Positions 1 through 7,883 are shown, counted from the first letter of the stretch. The stretch is 24,185 nt of DNA from CAVLCC01 sp963661535 (GCA_963661535.1 CAVLCC010000032.1:1-24185), one strand, 5' to 3'. The notes: a model not told the origin generated them from the letters alone. Program-made: numbers and translations.

Positions 1-2906
1 AGCGTGAGGACGAGATTTGGGCACTCGAGCAAAAGCTTGCAAGCATGACTGAACAGCTTGCGGCCGAGCGTGCTGCCAACGAGGCTTCGCGTAATTTTGA
101 TCCCGAGGATATATCGGAGTTTGAGACGCGCAAGCGATACATCGATTGGGATCTTGGGCTGGCAGGTTGGACCATTGGCGAGGATGTTATTGAGGAGCGC
201 AAGGTTTATGGCATGCCCGTAGACTCCAACGACAATTCCGGCACAGGCTACATAGACTATCTGCTCCTAGGCAAAGACGGCAAGCCCCTCGCAATTTTGG
301 AAGCCAAGCGCACAAGCAAGTCGGCCGAGAAAGGTCTACAGCAATCCCGCTTATATGCCAATTGCCTTGAGAAAGAATATGGCTATCGTCCGCTCATCTT
401 TTTATCAAATGGGTTTGAAACTTTCTTTGTTGACGATAAGAGCGCCCCAAAACGCCAGGTTAGTGGGATTTTTTCGCGCGATGACCTTCAGCGCATCATA
501 AACCGTAGGAGCAGCGGTAGTTGTGCAACGTTGACATCTGTGCAGGTGAACACAGATATTGCTGGAGGAGGCACGAATCGCTACTATCAGCTAGAGGCTA
601 TCAAGCGCGTTTGCAGCAACTTTGACGAAGGTCAGCGCAAGGCTCTTTTGGTGATGGCAACGGGCACAGGCAAGACCCGAGTTTCGGCTGGGCTCACCGA
701 CGTGCTTATGCGTGCTGGACGCGTGAAAAACGTGCTGTTTTTGGCAGACCGCGTTGCCTTGGTGAGTCAGGCTGCTCATGCTTATCAAGAATATTTGCCG
801 CAAACCTCTCGTTGCAACTTGTGTCGCAATAAAGACGAGCGCGATGCCCGTATTGTTTTTTCTACCTACCCAACCATCCTTAACGCCATTGATACGGTTC
901 GCAACGACGACGGAGTGCGCATGTATACGCCTGCCCACTTTGACTTAATTATTGTTGACGAGGCTCATCGCTCCATTTTTAAGAAGTATCGCGCTATCTT
1001 TGATTATTTTGATGCCCTTATTGTGGGCCTAACTGCAACTCCTGCCAATGAGGTTGACCGCAACACCTACGACTTTTTTGAGGTGGAGCGCGGTGTGCCA
1101 ACCTATGTTTATGAATATGAGACAGCTACCGAGCAAGACCATGTGCTGGTTCCGTTTTTGGGTATTAAGACACACACGGATTTTCTCGATGAAGGCATTA
1201 CTTACGATCAGCTCTCCGATGAAGATAGACAAACCATCGAGGAGGATTTTGAGGCTGTGGGACAAGATGTGCCAGACTATATCTCAAATACGCAGATCAA
1301 CGAGTGGGTCTTTAACGAAAAGACAGTCGATAGCGTGTTAGAAACTCTTATGGACAAGGGTATCCGCGTAAATGGCGGCCAAGATCTTGGAAAGACCGTT
1401 ATATTTGCTCAAAACCAAAAGCATGCTCGCTTTATTGTGAAGAGATTTGGCAAGCTCTTCCCTAAGCTTCCAGGTGACTACATCAAAACGGTTTTGCACT
1501 CTGACGATTATTCCCACACCATTATCGACGAGTTTGAACTAAAGCCCATGCCTGTTATTACTGTGTCGGTTGACATGATGGATACAGGCATTGATGTTCC
1601 CGAGATTGTGAACTTGGTTTTCTTTAAGAAGGTGCGCTCTAAGGTAAAGTTTTGGCAGATGATTGGCCGCGGCACGCGGCTTTGTGAAGGCCTTGAGGTC
1701 GATGATCCGCTTGACGGTCGCCATATTGATAAGGAGCGTTTCTTTATTTTTGACTGGTGCCGTAACTTTGAGTTCTTTGATGAGAACGGCAAAGAAGTTG
1801 AGGGTAAGGTTGGAGCGTCGTTGTCTGAGATTGTATTTAGTCGTCAAGCTATGCTTGTAAAGGGGCTGCAACAAAGCGCTTATGTAGCCGATGAGTATCA
1901 GTCTTGGAGAGCGGATATGGTGAGCGAAATTCACTATCAAGTGGTTGAGCTCAATGAGGAACTTGTATCTGTGCGGCTGCATCGTCAGGCTGTTGAGCAT
2001 TTTAAGCAAAAGGATGCATATAAGTTTATTAGCGACGGTGATGTGGGTGTTCTTAGTTCTGAGATAGCTCCGCTTGTGCGAAACGATGAGGCGGATGTTA
2101 ATGCTTTGCGCTTTGACGCTTTTATGTATGGCTTTATTTGTTCGCTGGTTGATGGCGTGCGCGTTACAAACCATGCAAGGCGGCTGGTGACTATATCTGA
2201 GACTTTGCAGCAGATGGTGTCGGTTCCGCAGGTAAAAGAGAAGCTTCCTCTGCTGTGCGAGATTACAAGTGAGAAATTTTTTGACGAGGTGTCTGCCCTA
2301 AAACTTGAAGAAATTAGGCGTGAGCTGCGAGGTCTTATTCGTTTTATTCCAACGGGTCCAGGTAGACCTAATGTAATTACCCATCTAGATGACCCAACTA
2401 CTTCAATAGAATACGGTGCCGTGTCTGGACCTGGCGAGGATTTTTCGGACTATCGTTCAAAGGTCGAACATTATCTGAACGACTATCAAAATTCTCCCGT
2501 TATTCAAAAGCTCCATCATAACCTCCCTATGACCGAACTTGAGTTTAATGAGCTCGAGCGTATTTTTACTTGTGAACTTGGCAGCGCTAGTGAGTATAAG
2601 CAAGCTTATGGCGATACGCCGTTTGGGCTGCTTGTGCGCAAACTGGTGAAGCTTGACCACGATGCCGCAATGGAAGCCTTTGCGGTGTTCATTAACTCTG
2701 AGGAGCTCACTGAGCAGCAGATCTCTTTTGTGCACAAGGTGGTAAACTATGTGGTCGAGAACGGCTATATGGATCCCGCGGACTTAACAAAGGCACCTTT
2801 CGATAGGCCGCAATCGTTTGTGCGCATGTTTAATACTAAGCAGCAGATGGGGCTGGTGGATATCATCAAGAAGATTAATGAGAATGCCGAGAGGCCTGCG
2901 GCGTAG
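1..2906 (+). CDS. hsdR: Type I restriction enzyme R subunit (HsdR), 5'-truncated by the window edge
   Basis: This is the DNA-translocating and cleaving subunit of a type I restriction-modification complex, which acts with HsdM and HsdS on unmodified DNA. Counting from the ATG at 45, a PD-(D/E)xK nuclease motif is seen at D71 and E86-A-K88. A helicase motor follows: Q-motif-like RYYQLEAI near 179-186, Walker A (ATGTGKT) near 205-211, DEAH at 305-308, GLTATP at 328-333, DTGIDVP near 513-519 and QMIGRGTRL at 538-546. The C-terminal part resembles the EcoEI-type R C-terminal domain. The frame has no stop back to base 3, and its upstream codons (WALEQKLASMTEQLAAE) look like a coiled coil, as in longer HsdR proteins with an N-terminal DUF4145-type region. 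The ATG at 45 is therefore probably an internal methionine and the true start lies left of the window. No hsdM or hsdS follows; they would have to be upstream. Confidence 0.93.
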   Translation, partial: REDEIWALEQKLASMTEQLAAERAANEASRNFDPEDISEFETRKRYIDWDLGLAGWTIGEDVIEERKVYGMPVDSNDNSGTGYIDYLLLGKDGKPLAILEAKRTSKSAEKGLQQSRLYANCLEKEYGYRPLIFLSNGFETFFVDDKSAPKRQVSGIFSRDDLQRIINRRSSGSCATLTSVQVNTDIAGGGTNRYYQLEAIKRVCSNFDEGQRKALLVMATGTGKTRVSAGLTDVLMRAGRVKNVLFLADRVALVSQAAHAYQEYLPQTSRCNLCRNKDERDARIVFSTYPTILNAIDTVRNDDGVRMYTPAHFDLIIVDEAHRSIFKKYRAIFDYFDALIVGLTATPANEVDRNTYDFFEVERGVPTYVYEYETATEQDHVLVPFLGIKTHTDFLDEGITYDQLSDEDRQTIEEDFEAVGQDVPDYISNTQINEWVFNEKTVDSVLETLMDKGIRVNGGQDLGKTVIFAQNQKHARFIVKRFGKLFPKLPGDYIKTVLHSDDYSHTIIDEFELKPMPVITVSVDMMDTGIDVPEIVNLVFFKKVRSKVKFWQMIGRGTRLCEGLEVDDPLDGRHIDKERFFIFDWCRNFEFFDENGKEVEGKVGASLSEIVFSRQAMLVKGLQQSAYVADEYQSWRADMVSEIHYQVVELNEELVSVRLHRQAVEHFKQKDAYKFISDGDVGVLSSEIAPLVRNDEADVNALRFDAFMYGFICSLVDGVRVTNHARRLVTISETLQQMVSVPQVKEKLPLLCEITSEKFFDEVSALKLEEIRRELRGLIRFIPTGPGRPNVITHLDDPTTSIEYGAVSGPGEDFSDYRSKVEHYLNDYQNSPVIQKLHHNLPMTELEFNELERIFTCELGSASEYKQAYGDTPFGLLVRKLVKLDHDAAMEAFAVFINSEELTEQQISFVHKVVNYVVENGYMDPADLTKAPFDRPQSFVRMFNTKQQMGLVDIIKKINENAERPAA

Positions 2907-2911
2907 TTTTT

Positions 2912-2938
2912 GGTGGCTGTGGTTTTAGCTACAACACC
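2912..2938 (+). terminator. Weak hairpin after hsdR
   Basis: A stem with an internal loop can form six bases after the hsdR stop (GGTG..TGTGG, loop TTTTAG, CTACA.CACC). The bases after it (TGCTTTTAG) are only mildly T-rich. It sits in the convergent gap between hsdR and the ATPase gene, where a terminator is expected. The structure is weak and could be chance. Confidence 0.25.
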
Positions 2939-3078
2939 TGCTTTTAGCCTAATTGCGATAGATAATTTAGAGGAGAGAGAATATTCGTATCAATCAATAG
3001 CACCAAATTTCTCATCCATTGCTTCCTTTCTTTCCGCATCGTAATCAATTGACTCTGTAGCTGATTTTCTGGATTAAA

Positions 3079-4254
3079 CTAAGCCCCAATTTCACCTAAG
3101 TACTCAGCAAAACCTGGCAGAGAAAAATTCAAATCCCCAAGCAGCGTTTCTTCAATTACACCACTTTCTAAAAGGCGTTTTTTGTACTTTGATATCCATG
3201 CAGAAGTTCTGCCGGTTTGCTGCGCTATTTCTGCGCGAGTTGTGGGTGTACCATCTTTTTTCATAGCTTGCAAAAACTGAATATCGCCGCGCGAAAGTTC
3301 GGCAATAGTTGCTCCAAACACTCTGGATTTAAGTTCTTCTTTGGCAATTTTTGCGCCTGATTTAACGTGTTCAAGTTCCATAGTTTCTCCTTGCCCGCAA
3401 GCAACCCAAGAGCGATATCCCACAAGCTGCAGCATAAAAGGAAAGCCTGCAATTTCTTTTACGGCCAAATTTAGCGCATCTTGAGTTATCTTACGCCCAC
3501 CTTGCTTGACTGTAAGCTCAAACGCTTCTTCCACTTCAAAATCTTGCAAATTTTTCAAACGAAATTGCGCAGCTCTTCGCAAAAAAGATGTGGTTTTTCC
3601 TTGCAAAAGCGATGACACGTGATAAGGCAAACCCGCCATAAAAAGTGCTACCTTCTTGTTTTCCCCAATCAGGTGCTGAAACACAGTAGATAACTGTTTC
3701 ATTTCGTCTAAGCTGCCATTTATCTCATCCACCATAAACAGGATGCCTGTATCTGTTTCTTGCAAGGCGTCTAAAAGGTTGGTTATTTGTGACCGAAAGT
3801 TTAGCTTGGGTGCATCTTCATTTTCCCAGGAAACAGCGAAGTTAAACGCTTTTATAGAATTTAGTTTTCTGCCATTTTTCGTGTTTGCCAGATGGCTTGC
3901 AGCAGCATATGAGCGTTGCAATATGTCTTCCAACATACCATTTTGCGCCGTGGTGCTTGCAACTATCCAACCCATTTCTTCTGCACAATACTTCAAATAT
4001 TGAAGCAGCGTTGTCTTGCCCGACCCTCTAACGCCGCTGATTATCGAACACACTTCAGGGCTAGACTCGCTTGATTCGAGCGCGTTCGCAAGTGCTTCTA
4101 TAATTAATTCACGACCCGCCAAAACAGCTGGCGTTTTGCCAAAAACAGGGGTGAATGGGTTTATTGAGGAGGAAGAGGTGTCTAAAGCGCTTGGAGCTTT
4201 TGGTCGGGGCGCAGCAACTTCTGCGCTGATAGATTTGTTCTGATTTTTTGCCAT
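3079..4254 (-). CDS. AAA+-type ATPase with C-terminal winged-helix-like domain
   Basis: A 391-residue protein of the archaeal-ATPase/AAA_16 (Orc1/Cdc6-like) kind. The first ~35 residues are a polar linker. Walker A is GVRGSGKTT at 74-82, Walker B is ILFMVDE at 171-177, and a sensor-1-like strand is VALFMAG at 202-208. The C-terminal ~70 residues (AEIAQQTGRTSAWISKYKKR, 341-360) read as a winged helix, so DNA binding is likely. Such ATPases occur in mobile or defence loci, but the exact role cannot be read from sequence. The ATG start is supported by AAGGAGA five bases upstream. The gene converges on hsdR. A good extended -10 promoter and a long tandem array lie directly upstream, suggesting dedicated transcriptional control, possibly autoregulation (inference). 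Confidence 0.85.
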   Translation of the reverse strand: MAKNQNKSISAEVAAPRPKAPSALDTSSSSINPFTPVFGKTPAVLAGRELIIEALANALESSESSPEVCSIISGVRGSGKTTLLQYLKYCAEEMGWIVASTTAQNGMLEDILQRSYAAASHLANTKNGRKLNSIKAFNFAVSWENEDAPKLNFRSQITNLLDALQETDTGILFMVDEINGSLDEMKQLSTVFQHLIGENKKVALFMAGLPYHVSSLLQGKTTSFLRRAAQFRLKNLQDFEVEEAFELTVKQGGRKITQDALNLAVKEIAGFPFMLQLVGYRSWVACGQGETMELEHVKSGAKIAKEELKSRVFGATIAELSRGDIQFLQAMKKDGTPTTRAEIAQQTGRTSAWISKYKKRLLESGVIEETLLGDLNFSLPGFAEYLGEIGA

Positions 4255-4278
4255 GGCTTCTCCTTTTTTTGTTGGAAT

Positions 4279-4308
4279 ATTTTAGCACAAAACGGAAACC
4301 GATGGTAA
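4279..4308 (-). promoter_or_regulatory. Promoter of the ATPase gene with extended -10
   Basis: On the minus strand the -10 is TAAAAT (4284-4279), preceded by TGC (4287-4285), making an extended -10. A -35-like TTACCA (4308-4303) lies 18 bases further upstream. Transcription would start near 4272, leaving a leader of about 18 bases containing the AAGGAGA site. The -35 lies inside the first unit of the tandem array, and most units carry an equivalent TTACC hexamer. Confidence 0.5.
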
Positions 4309-4489
4309 TGAATGGAAACTGACGGTAACGAACGGAAACTGACGGTAACGAACGGAAACCGATGGTAACGAACGGAAATCGATGGTAACGAACGGAAATC
4401 GATGGAAATGAACAGCAACAAATGGCAACGAACGACAACCGATGACAACGAACGACAACCGATGACAACAATCAACAACACATCATCAC
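4290..4489. repeat. Tandem array of ten ~20-bp units with 10-bp sub-periodicity
   Basis: Nine recognisable units lie head to tail at exact 20-base spacing, for example GAACGGAAACTGACGGTAAC at 4330-4349, and a tenth (4470-4489) is badly decayed. Each unit is itself two related 10-mers (GAACGGAAAC and TGACGGTAAC), so the same pattern recurs once per DNA helical turn. Units nearest the ATPase gene are most alike; those further away drift (GAACGACAACCGATGACAAC). There is no spacer, so this is not a CRISPR array. The period is not a multiple of three, and the long minus-strand open frames through it are best seen as an artefact of the repeat. Confidence 0.9.
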
Positions 4490-4668
4490 AAGGTAAGCGA
4501 TTTATAGTAATTTCCAAAATCAGCCAGAGCGTCAATGATTGGCAGCATTTCTCTGCCTAATTCGGTTAGGCCAATCAACTCTTGGCGGCATTTCTTGATA
4601 GTCGTGTCTGTATACGGCTGATGACGCTGTAGTGTACTAATTTTATTTACACACGAAGACACGTTCAT
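4486..4668 (-). pseudogene. 3' remnant of an HxlR-family transcriptional regulator
   Basis: A 60-codon frame ends in GLTELGREMLPIIDALADFG, which matches the characteristic end of HxlR-type winged-helix regulators (consensus like VEYSLTELGRSLLPVLDALCDWG). The upstream half (about the first 28 codons) does not look like HxlR, and the recognition helix region of the ~100-120-residue family is missing. No ribosome binding site is obvious. Its 3' end runs into the decayed end of the tandem array. It is best read as a decaying fragment left from a deletion or insertion. The rest of the 4255-4765 gap holds the array and the terminator. Confidence 0.6.
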
Positions 4669-4683
4669 TTTTATACAACAACA

Positions 4684-4706
4684 CCCCGCCTAAGCGAAAG
4701 GCGGGG
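4684..4706 (-). terminator. GC-rich hairpin downstream of rhuM
   Basis: A perfect 8-bp stem (CCCCGCCT / AGGCGGGG) closes a 7-base loop. Read on the minus strand it lies about 60 bases past the rhuM stop and is followed by TGTTGTTGT, a modest T-rich tail. It probably terminates rhuM transcription and shields the downstream fragment and array. Confidence 0.6.
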
Positions 4707-4765
4707 TGGCGGTTGCATGATGTATTGTTTTTACCCATACAAACTAACGAAGAAACAAAAGAAGT

Positions 4766-5800
4766 TTATTTCTTTACAGTCCCTTCCAGCTCCAACATAT
4801 ATTTGTCGAAGTCAGACATAAACAATTTGTCTTGAATCACACGGTATTTTTCAAATTCTGTCTCAGCCTTTGATTTCGCGATCTCCGCTGTAATTTTTCC
4901 TGCATCCTGAAGCACTTTTCTGTCGTCTGCCATCAAGAATAAATCCAGACGCTTTGCCCAATCCTCCATTGTCATGGGGATATGACGCTCCGCTCGATCC
5001 TCCGCTAAATCTAGATAAGCAGATACAATACGCTCTAGTGAACGAATCTCCTGCTCATTCAGATAATTTTTAGCAACGCTCACATCGCTTTTTGCAATTT
5101 TTCCATTTGGAGCCGTCGCCCACGTAGTAAGTCCCATATGAGTTTTCTCAGCATCCGCACGTTCATATATCAGCTCTGCTGCCGTATGCCCGTGTACTGC
5201 ATAATGCATCTTATTTTGAACCTTTGCAAAAAACTGTTTTGTTAGCTTTGATGTGCGGTCGTAATCGAGTGCTGTGGCATAGATATCTGTTATCTTCTGA
5301 TAAAACCTGCGTTCAGACAGGCGAATTTCTCGAATCTGCTCTAGCAGGCGGTCGAAGTACTCTACTGTAAGCACAGATCCATCATTTTTTAAGCGTTCAT
5401 CATCTATAACCCATCCCTTGATGGTGTAATCCTTTGCAATCTGATTTACCCATTTGCGGAACTGAACTGCACGTTCTGAATTTACCTTAAATCCTACTGC
5501 GATAATCATTTCTAAAGAATAATGATTTGTGCTATAGCTCTTTCCGTCTGCAGCAGTTATCCGAAATTTTCGGATAACTGAATCTTCATGCAACTCACTA
5601 TCACCAAATATTTTTTTGACATGATAATTTATAGTCCGGACGTCCACGTTATACAATGTGGCCATCATCTTTTGCGTCAGCCATATATTCTCATCTTCAT
5701 AGCGCATCTCAATACTGTCTTGCTGATCGCCCACAGAAGCAACATATGTTAAGTATTCCGCCGCACTAGAACGGATAGTTATTTCATTTTTCTTTGCCAA
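4766..5800 (-). CDS. rhuM: RhuM family protein
   Basis: A 344-residue full-length member of the Virulence_RhuM family. The N-terminal half carries a helix-turn-helix-like segment typical of the family (IWLTQKMMATLYNVDVRTIN, followed by a HxKxIF-type helix) and the conserved YSLEMIIAVGFKVNSERAVQFRKW stretch. The C-terminal half is mainly helical and charged (ending MSDFDKYMLELEG). The biochemical function is unknown. The name comes from a Salmonella pathogenicity island gene, and relatives often sit beside type I restriction genes, as hsdR does here. The frame extends to a GTG at 5807-5809, but that codon overlaps the strong GGGAGG site (5809-5814). The TTG at 5798-5800, eight bases after the site, is the better start. 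The gene is monocistronic between AT-rich gaps. Confidence 0.88.
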   Translation of the reverse strand: MAKKNEITIRSSAAEYLTYVASVGDQQDSIEMRYEDENIWLTQKMMATLYNVDVRTINYHVKKIFGDSELHEDSVIRKFRITAADGKSYSTNHYSLEMIIAVGFKVNSERAVQFRKWVNQIAKDYTIKGWVIDDERLKNDGSVLTVEYFDRLLEQIREIRLSERRFYQKITDIYATALDYDRTSKLTKQFFAKVQNKMHYAVHGHTAAELIYERADAEKTHMGLTTWATAPNGKIAKSDVSVAKNYLNEQEIRSLERIVSAYLDLAEDRAERHIPMTMEDWAKRLDLFLMADDRKVLQDAGKITAEIAKSKAETEFEKYRVIQDKLFMSDFDKYMLELEGTVKK

Positions 5801-5824
5801 ATCAACCACCTCCCTTTTGCAATG

Positions 5825-5840
5825 ATGAACGAAAGTTCAT
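5825..5840. promoter_or_regulatory. Inverted repeat just upstream of the rhuM ribosome binding site
   Basis: ATGAAC and GTTCAT form a perfect 6-bp inverted repeat around GAAA, ten bases upstream of the rhuM Shine-Dalgarno sequence. In RNA it would be a stable GAAA-type small hairpin in the leader; in DNA it could be an operator. RhuM has a helix-turn-helix-like N-terminus, so autoregulation is possible but unproven. Confidence 0.4.
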
Positions 5841-6127
5841 AAGATTGTTATAAAATTCTCTCTAATCTTTCTTTTCCTACGTACTTAATTTCTTATTCGT
5901 TTAAAGCATACGGTAATTTCTTTTTCTGTCTTAACTTGAAATTATAAATTGATATTTTAAAGCACTTCTATATAATCTGAATCTTTAACATCTTACAAAA
6001 CCTTGCAAAGAAGCACGAATAGTTCGCACATCTATAGAAGTTTATTGTGCCCATCGATAAGTTCAAGTGGATAAACAACTTCATAACGTATCGGGCAGAA
6101 ATTCTCATAGCTTCTATGCGCTAGCGT
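5841..6127. other. AT-rich intergenic region without a recognisable gene
   Basis: This gap upstream of rhuM and downstream of the rRNA methyltransferase gene is strongly AT-rich up to about 6000 and then more balanced. It must contain the rhuM promoter, but no clear minus-strand -35/-10 pair is visible; a lone TATAAT lies on the minus strand near 5940-5945. A plus-strand promoter-like pair is listed separately. No RNA gene or intact coding frame is evident. Confidence 0.5.
5949..5976 (+). promoter_or_regulatory. Consensus-like rightward promoter with no gene behind it
   Basis: TTGATA (5949-5954) and a perfect TATAAT (5971-5976) are spaced by 16 bases on the plus strand. A transcript would start near 5983 and run into the 3' end of the convergent methyltransferase gene. 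AT-rich sequence produces such matches by chance, so this is a weak call. Confidence 0.3.
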
Positions 6128-7447
6128 TTATCGTAGGCCATCTTTTCTCACTAACGAGCACACTGTCTCCACATGAAACGTTTGTGGAAACATATCTACC
6201 GGCGTTGCACGCTCAAGCTCGTATCCAATTTTGCGCAAGCTGGCTATATCTCGTGCAAGGGTAGTAGGGTTGCACGAGATAAGCGCAAGCCGCTTTGGGT
6301 TTAGTGCTAAAACAGTTTTTGCAAAGTCAGGTCCCATGCCTCGATATGGAGGATCCATAACTAGCTTATCCACTTCGCCTATCTCTTTTGCCTCGCGCAC
6401 TGCGTCTCCTCCAATTACATCGGCGTCTAAGCCGTTTGTTGAGAGATTTCGACGCAAGTCTCGCAAACTCGACGAAACCGACTCCACAGCCAATACATCG
6501 TCACACCTGTATGCCATGGGGAGCGTAAACGTTCCGGTTCCGCAGTAGAGGTCACAGCAAGTGTCGTCTTTTTGAATCTGGAGACCATCCATCGCAAGAC
6601 CAACAAGTTTTTCGGCTCCAGCCGTATTAACTTGAAAAAAAGACGGACCAGATGCAACCATTTCAAAGTCACCTAGTTGCTCGTGCCATACTTCTTCACC
6701 GCTGAGAATTTCAACTTTGCTCACCTTGCGTGCGTTGGCTTGACCCTTTAAGAGCATGCGCACAATTCCTGTGTTTTTAAATGCGCTAGAGATGATATTT
6801 GACGCGGCATTTCTTGGAAAATAACCAGGCGAGGTCCAAATTCCCACTTGAGTGCTTCCGGTTCGCACGCTCGTTCGCACGCTCACGCGCTCGAGCGAAT
6901 ACTCGTTTGCCTTAAGATAGCGCAAAGCTCCAGCAAGTGCTTTGGGGGCTTTTTGCATTTTCTTGGGCAGCAACAAACATTCATCAATCGCAACCGACGC
7001 ATTTGTGCCTTTCGAGTGATATCCAAGACGCATTTTTGCGCCACTCATCACCGGAACAAGCTCAATTTTGTTCCTATAGCCCCACTCACGTTTAGAAGCA
7101 ATACATTCATCAACCAAATCCTCGGCATTTTCAATTTTGCCTATCCGCGCAAGGGAGTCAACAACAAAACGACGCTTCCACACAAGCTGCTCTTGATATT
7201 GCAGCTCTTGAAGTTGGCACCCTCCACATATATTAAAATACTTGCATTTAGGGGCAATACGTGCCTGAGATGGCTCAAGAATCTCTTCAACTTTTGCATT
7301 GCAATAAGACTTGTGCTCTTCCAAAATCTCCACGTTAGCTATGTCTCCTGGAAGTCCCCCTTTAACAAATATTGTCTTGCCAGAGTCTAGAGTTGCTATG
7401 CCGCTCCCTCCGTACGCCAGTTTTGTAATTGATACTTGTGTTGACAA
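6128..7447 (-). CDS. rlmD: 23S rRNA (uracil-C5)-methyltransferase, RlmD/RlmCD type
   Basis: It transfers a methyl group from S-adenosylmethionine to C5 of uracil in 23S rRNA. The 439 residues show a TRAM RNA-binding domain at about 1-57, then four cysteines for a [4Fe-4S] cluster (C68, C74, C77, C157). The Rossmann-like domain has DLYCGTGTF at 299-307, FFQVN at 270-274, DPPY at 365-368, the catalytic nucleophile C392 in SCNPTTLARD, and the conserved end FPQTFHVETV at 420-429. All key residues are present, so it should be active. Whether it modifies one site (RlmD-like, U1939) or two (RlmCD-like) cannot be told. The start is TTG at 7445-7447, nine bases after AAGGAG. It is transcribed away from the divergent ferredoxin gene. 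Confidence 0.92.
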   Translation of the reverse strand: MSTQVSITKLAYGGSGIATLDSGKTIFVKGGLPGDIANVEILEEHKSYCNAKVEEILEPSQARIAPKCKYFNICGGCQLQELQYQEQLVWKRRFVVDSLARIGKIENAEDLVDECIASKREWGYRNKIELVPVMSGAKMRLGYHSKGTNASVAIDECLLLPKKMQKAPKALAGALRYLKANEYSLERVSVRTSVRTGSTQVGIWTSPGYFPRNAASNIISSAFKNTGIVRMLLKGQANARKVSKVEILSGEEVWHEQLGDFEMVASGPSFFQVNTAGAEKLVGLAMDGLQIQKDDTCCDLYCGTGTFTLPMAYRCDDVLAVESVSSSLRDLRRNLSTNGLDADVIGGDAVREAKEIGEVDKLVMDPPYRGMGPDFAKTVLALNPKRLALISCNPTTLARDIASLRKIGYELERATPVDMFPQTFHVETVCSLVRKDGLR

Positions 7448-7659
7448 TTTGCCCTGCTCCTTGTATTTTGTGTGTTAACCAAAAACCGAGGGATGAAATA
7501 TATCGGTGAGGTTAGAGCTTTGATAAATGCTCAAAACTCTTGCTACATCTAGGATAAACCTAAGATTTAACATTGGTTGCTAGCAGTTTTCAAAACTCTA
7601 GATAAAATTGTAGTCTAGGAAGCTACAAAAAGTTAAACTTGTTTGGATAGGAGAGAAAA

Positions 7660-7830
7660 ATGGCAGTTTCAATTACTACAGATGATTGTGTTGGATGCGG
7701 CAGCTGCGTAGATGCTTGCCCAGAGGACGCTCTAGAGCTCAAAGATGAGGTTGCAGTTGTAGACGCAGACGCATGCGTAGACTGTGGCACATGTGTTGAC
7801 GAGTGCCCTAACGAGTGCATGGAGATGTAA
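7660..7830 (+). CDS. Small 2[4Fe-4S] ferredoxin
   Basis: This 56-residue protein carries two complete cluster motifs: C10-x2-C13-x2-C16-x3-C20-P and C39-x2-C42-x2-C45-x3-C49-P. It is thus a clostridial-type low-potential ferredoxin acting as a soluble electron carrier, for example with pyruvate:ferredoxin oxidoreductase. The spacing lets C20 join the second cluster and C49 the first, as in this family. An extra cysteine is at C53. It is very acidic. ATG at 7660 follows AGGAGAG at 7648-7654, five bases upstream. It is monocistronic, diverging from the methyltransferase gene across 212 bases and followed by two hairpins. Confidence 0.95.
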   Translation: MAVSITTDDCVGCGSCVDACPEDALELKDEVAVVDADACVDCGTCVDECPNECMEM

Positions 7831-7858
7831 TCTATTTGAGGATTGCTTATGCATGAAC

Positions 7859-7879
7859 GTTTGCCTAAACTAGGCAAAC
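7859..7879. other. Hairpin between the ferredoxin gene and its terminator
   Basis: A perfect 8-bp stem (GTTTGCCT / AGGCAAAC) encloses AAACT. It lacks a T-run and lies five bases before the stronger terminator hairpin. It may protect the 3' end of the short ferredoxin mRNA or assist termination. Confidence 0.5.
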
Positions 7880-7883
7880 AATT

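Noticed and set aside
2990..3073. A minus-strand 27-codon frame (ending AERKEAMDEKFGAID) between ATPase stop and hsdR stop.
   Set aside because: It looks coding-like but is preceded at once by a stop, has no start at its beginning and no recognised family; too short to call.
4290..4489. CRISPR array.
   Set aside because: Units are contiguous without unique spacers and there are no cas genes.
4109..4535. Two long minus-strand open frames through the 20-bp array (repeats of SVRYHRFPFVTI type).
   Set aside because: They arise because the 20-base period keeps frames open. They have no ribosome binding site and one overlaps the ATPase gene start; composition is pure repeat.
6032..6127. In-frame continuation of the rRNA methyltransferase past its stop (31 codons containing YENFCPIRYEVVYPLELIDG).
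   Set aside because: The family ends before this point (HVETVCSLV), the stop is a normal TAA, and no family match is recognised; probably chance or an old remnant.
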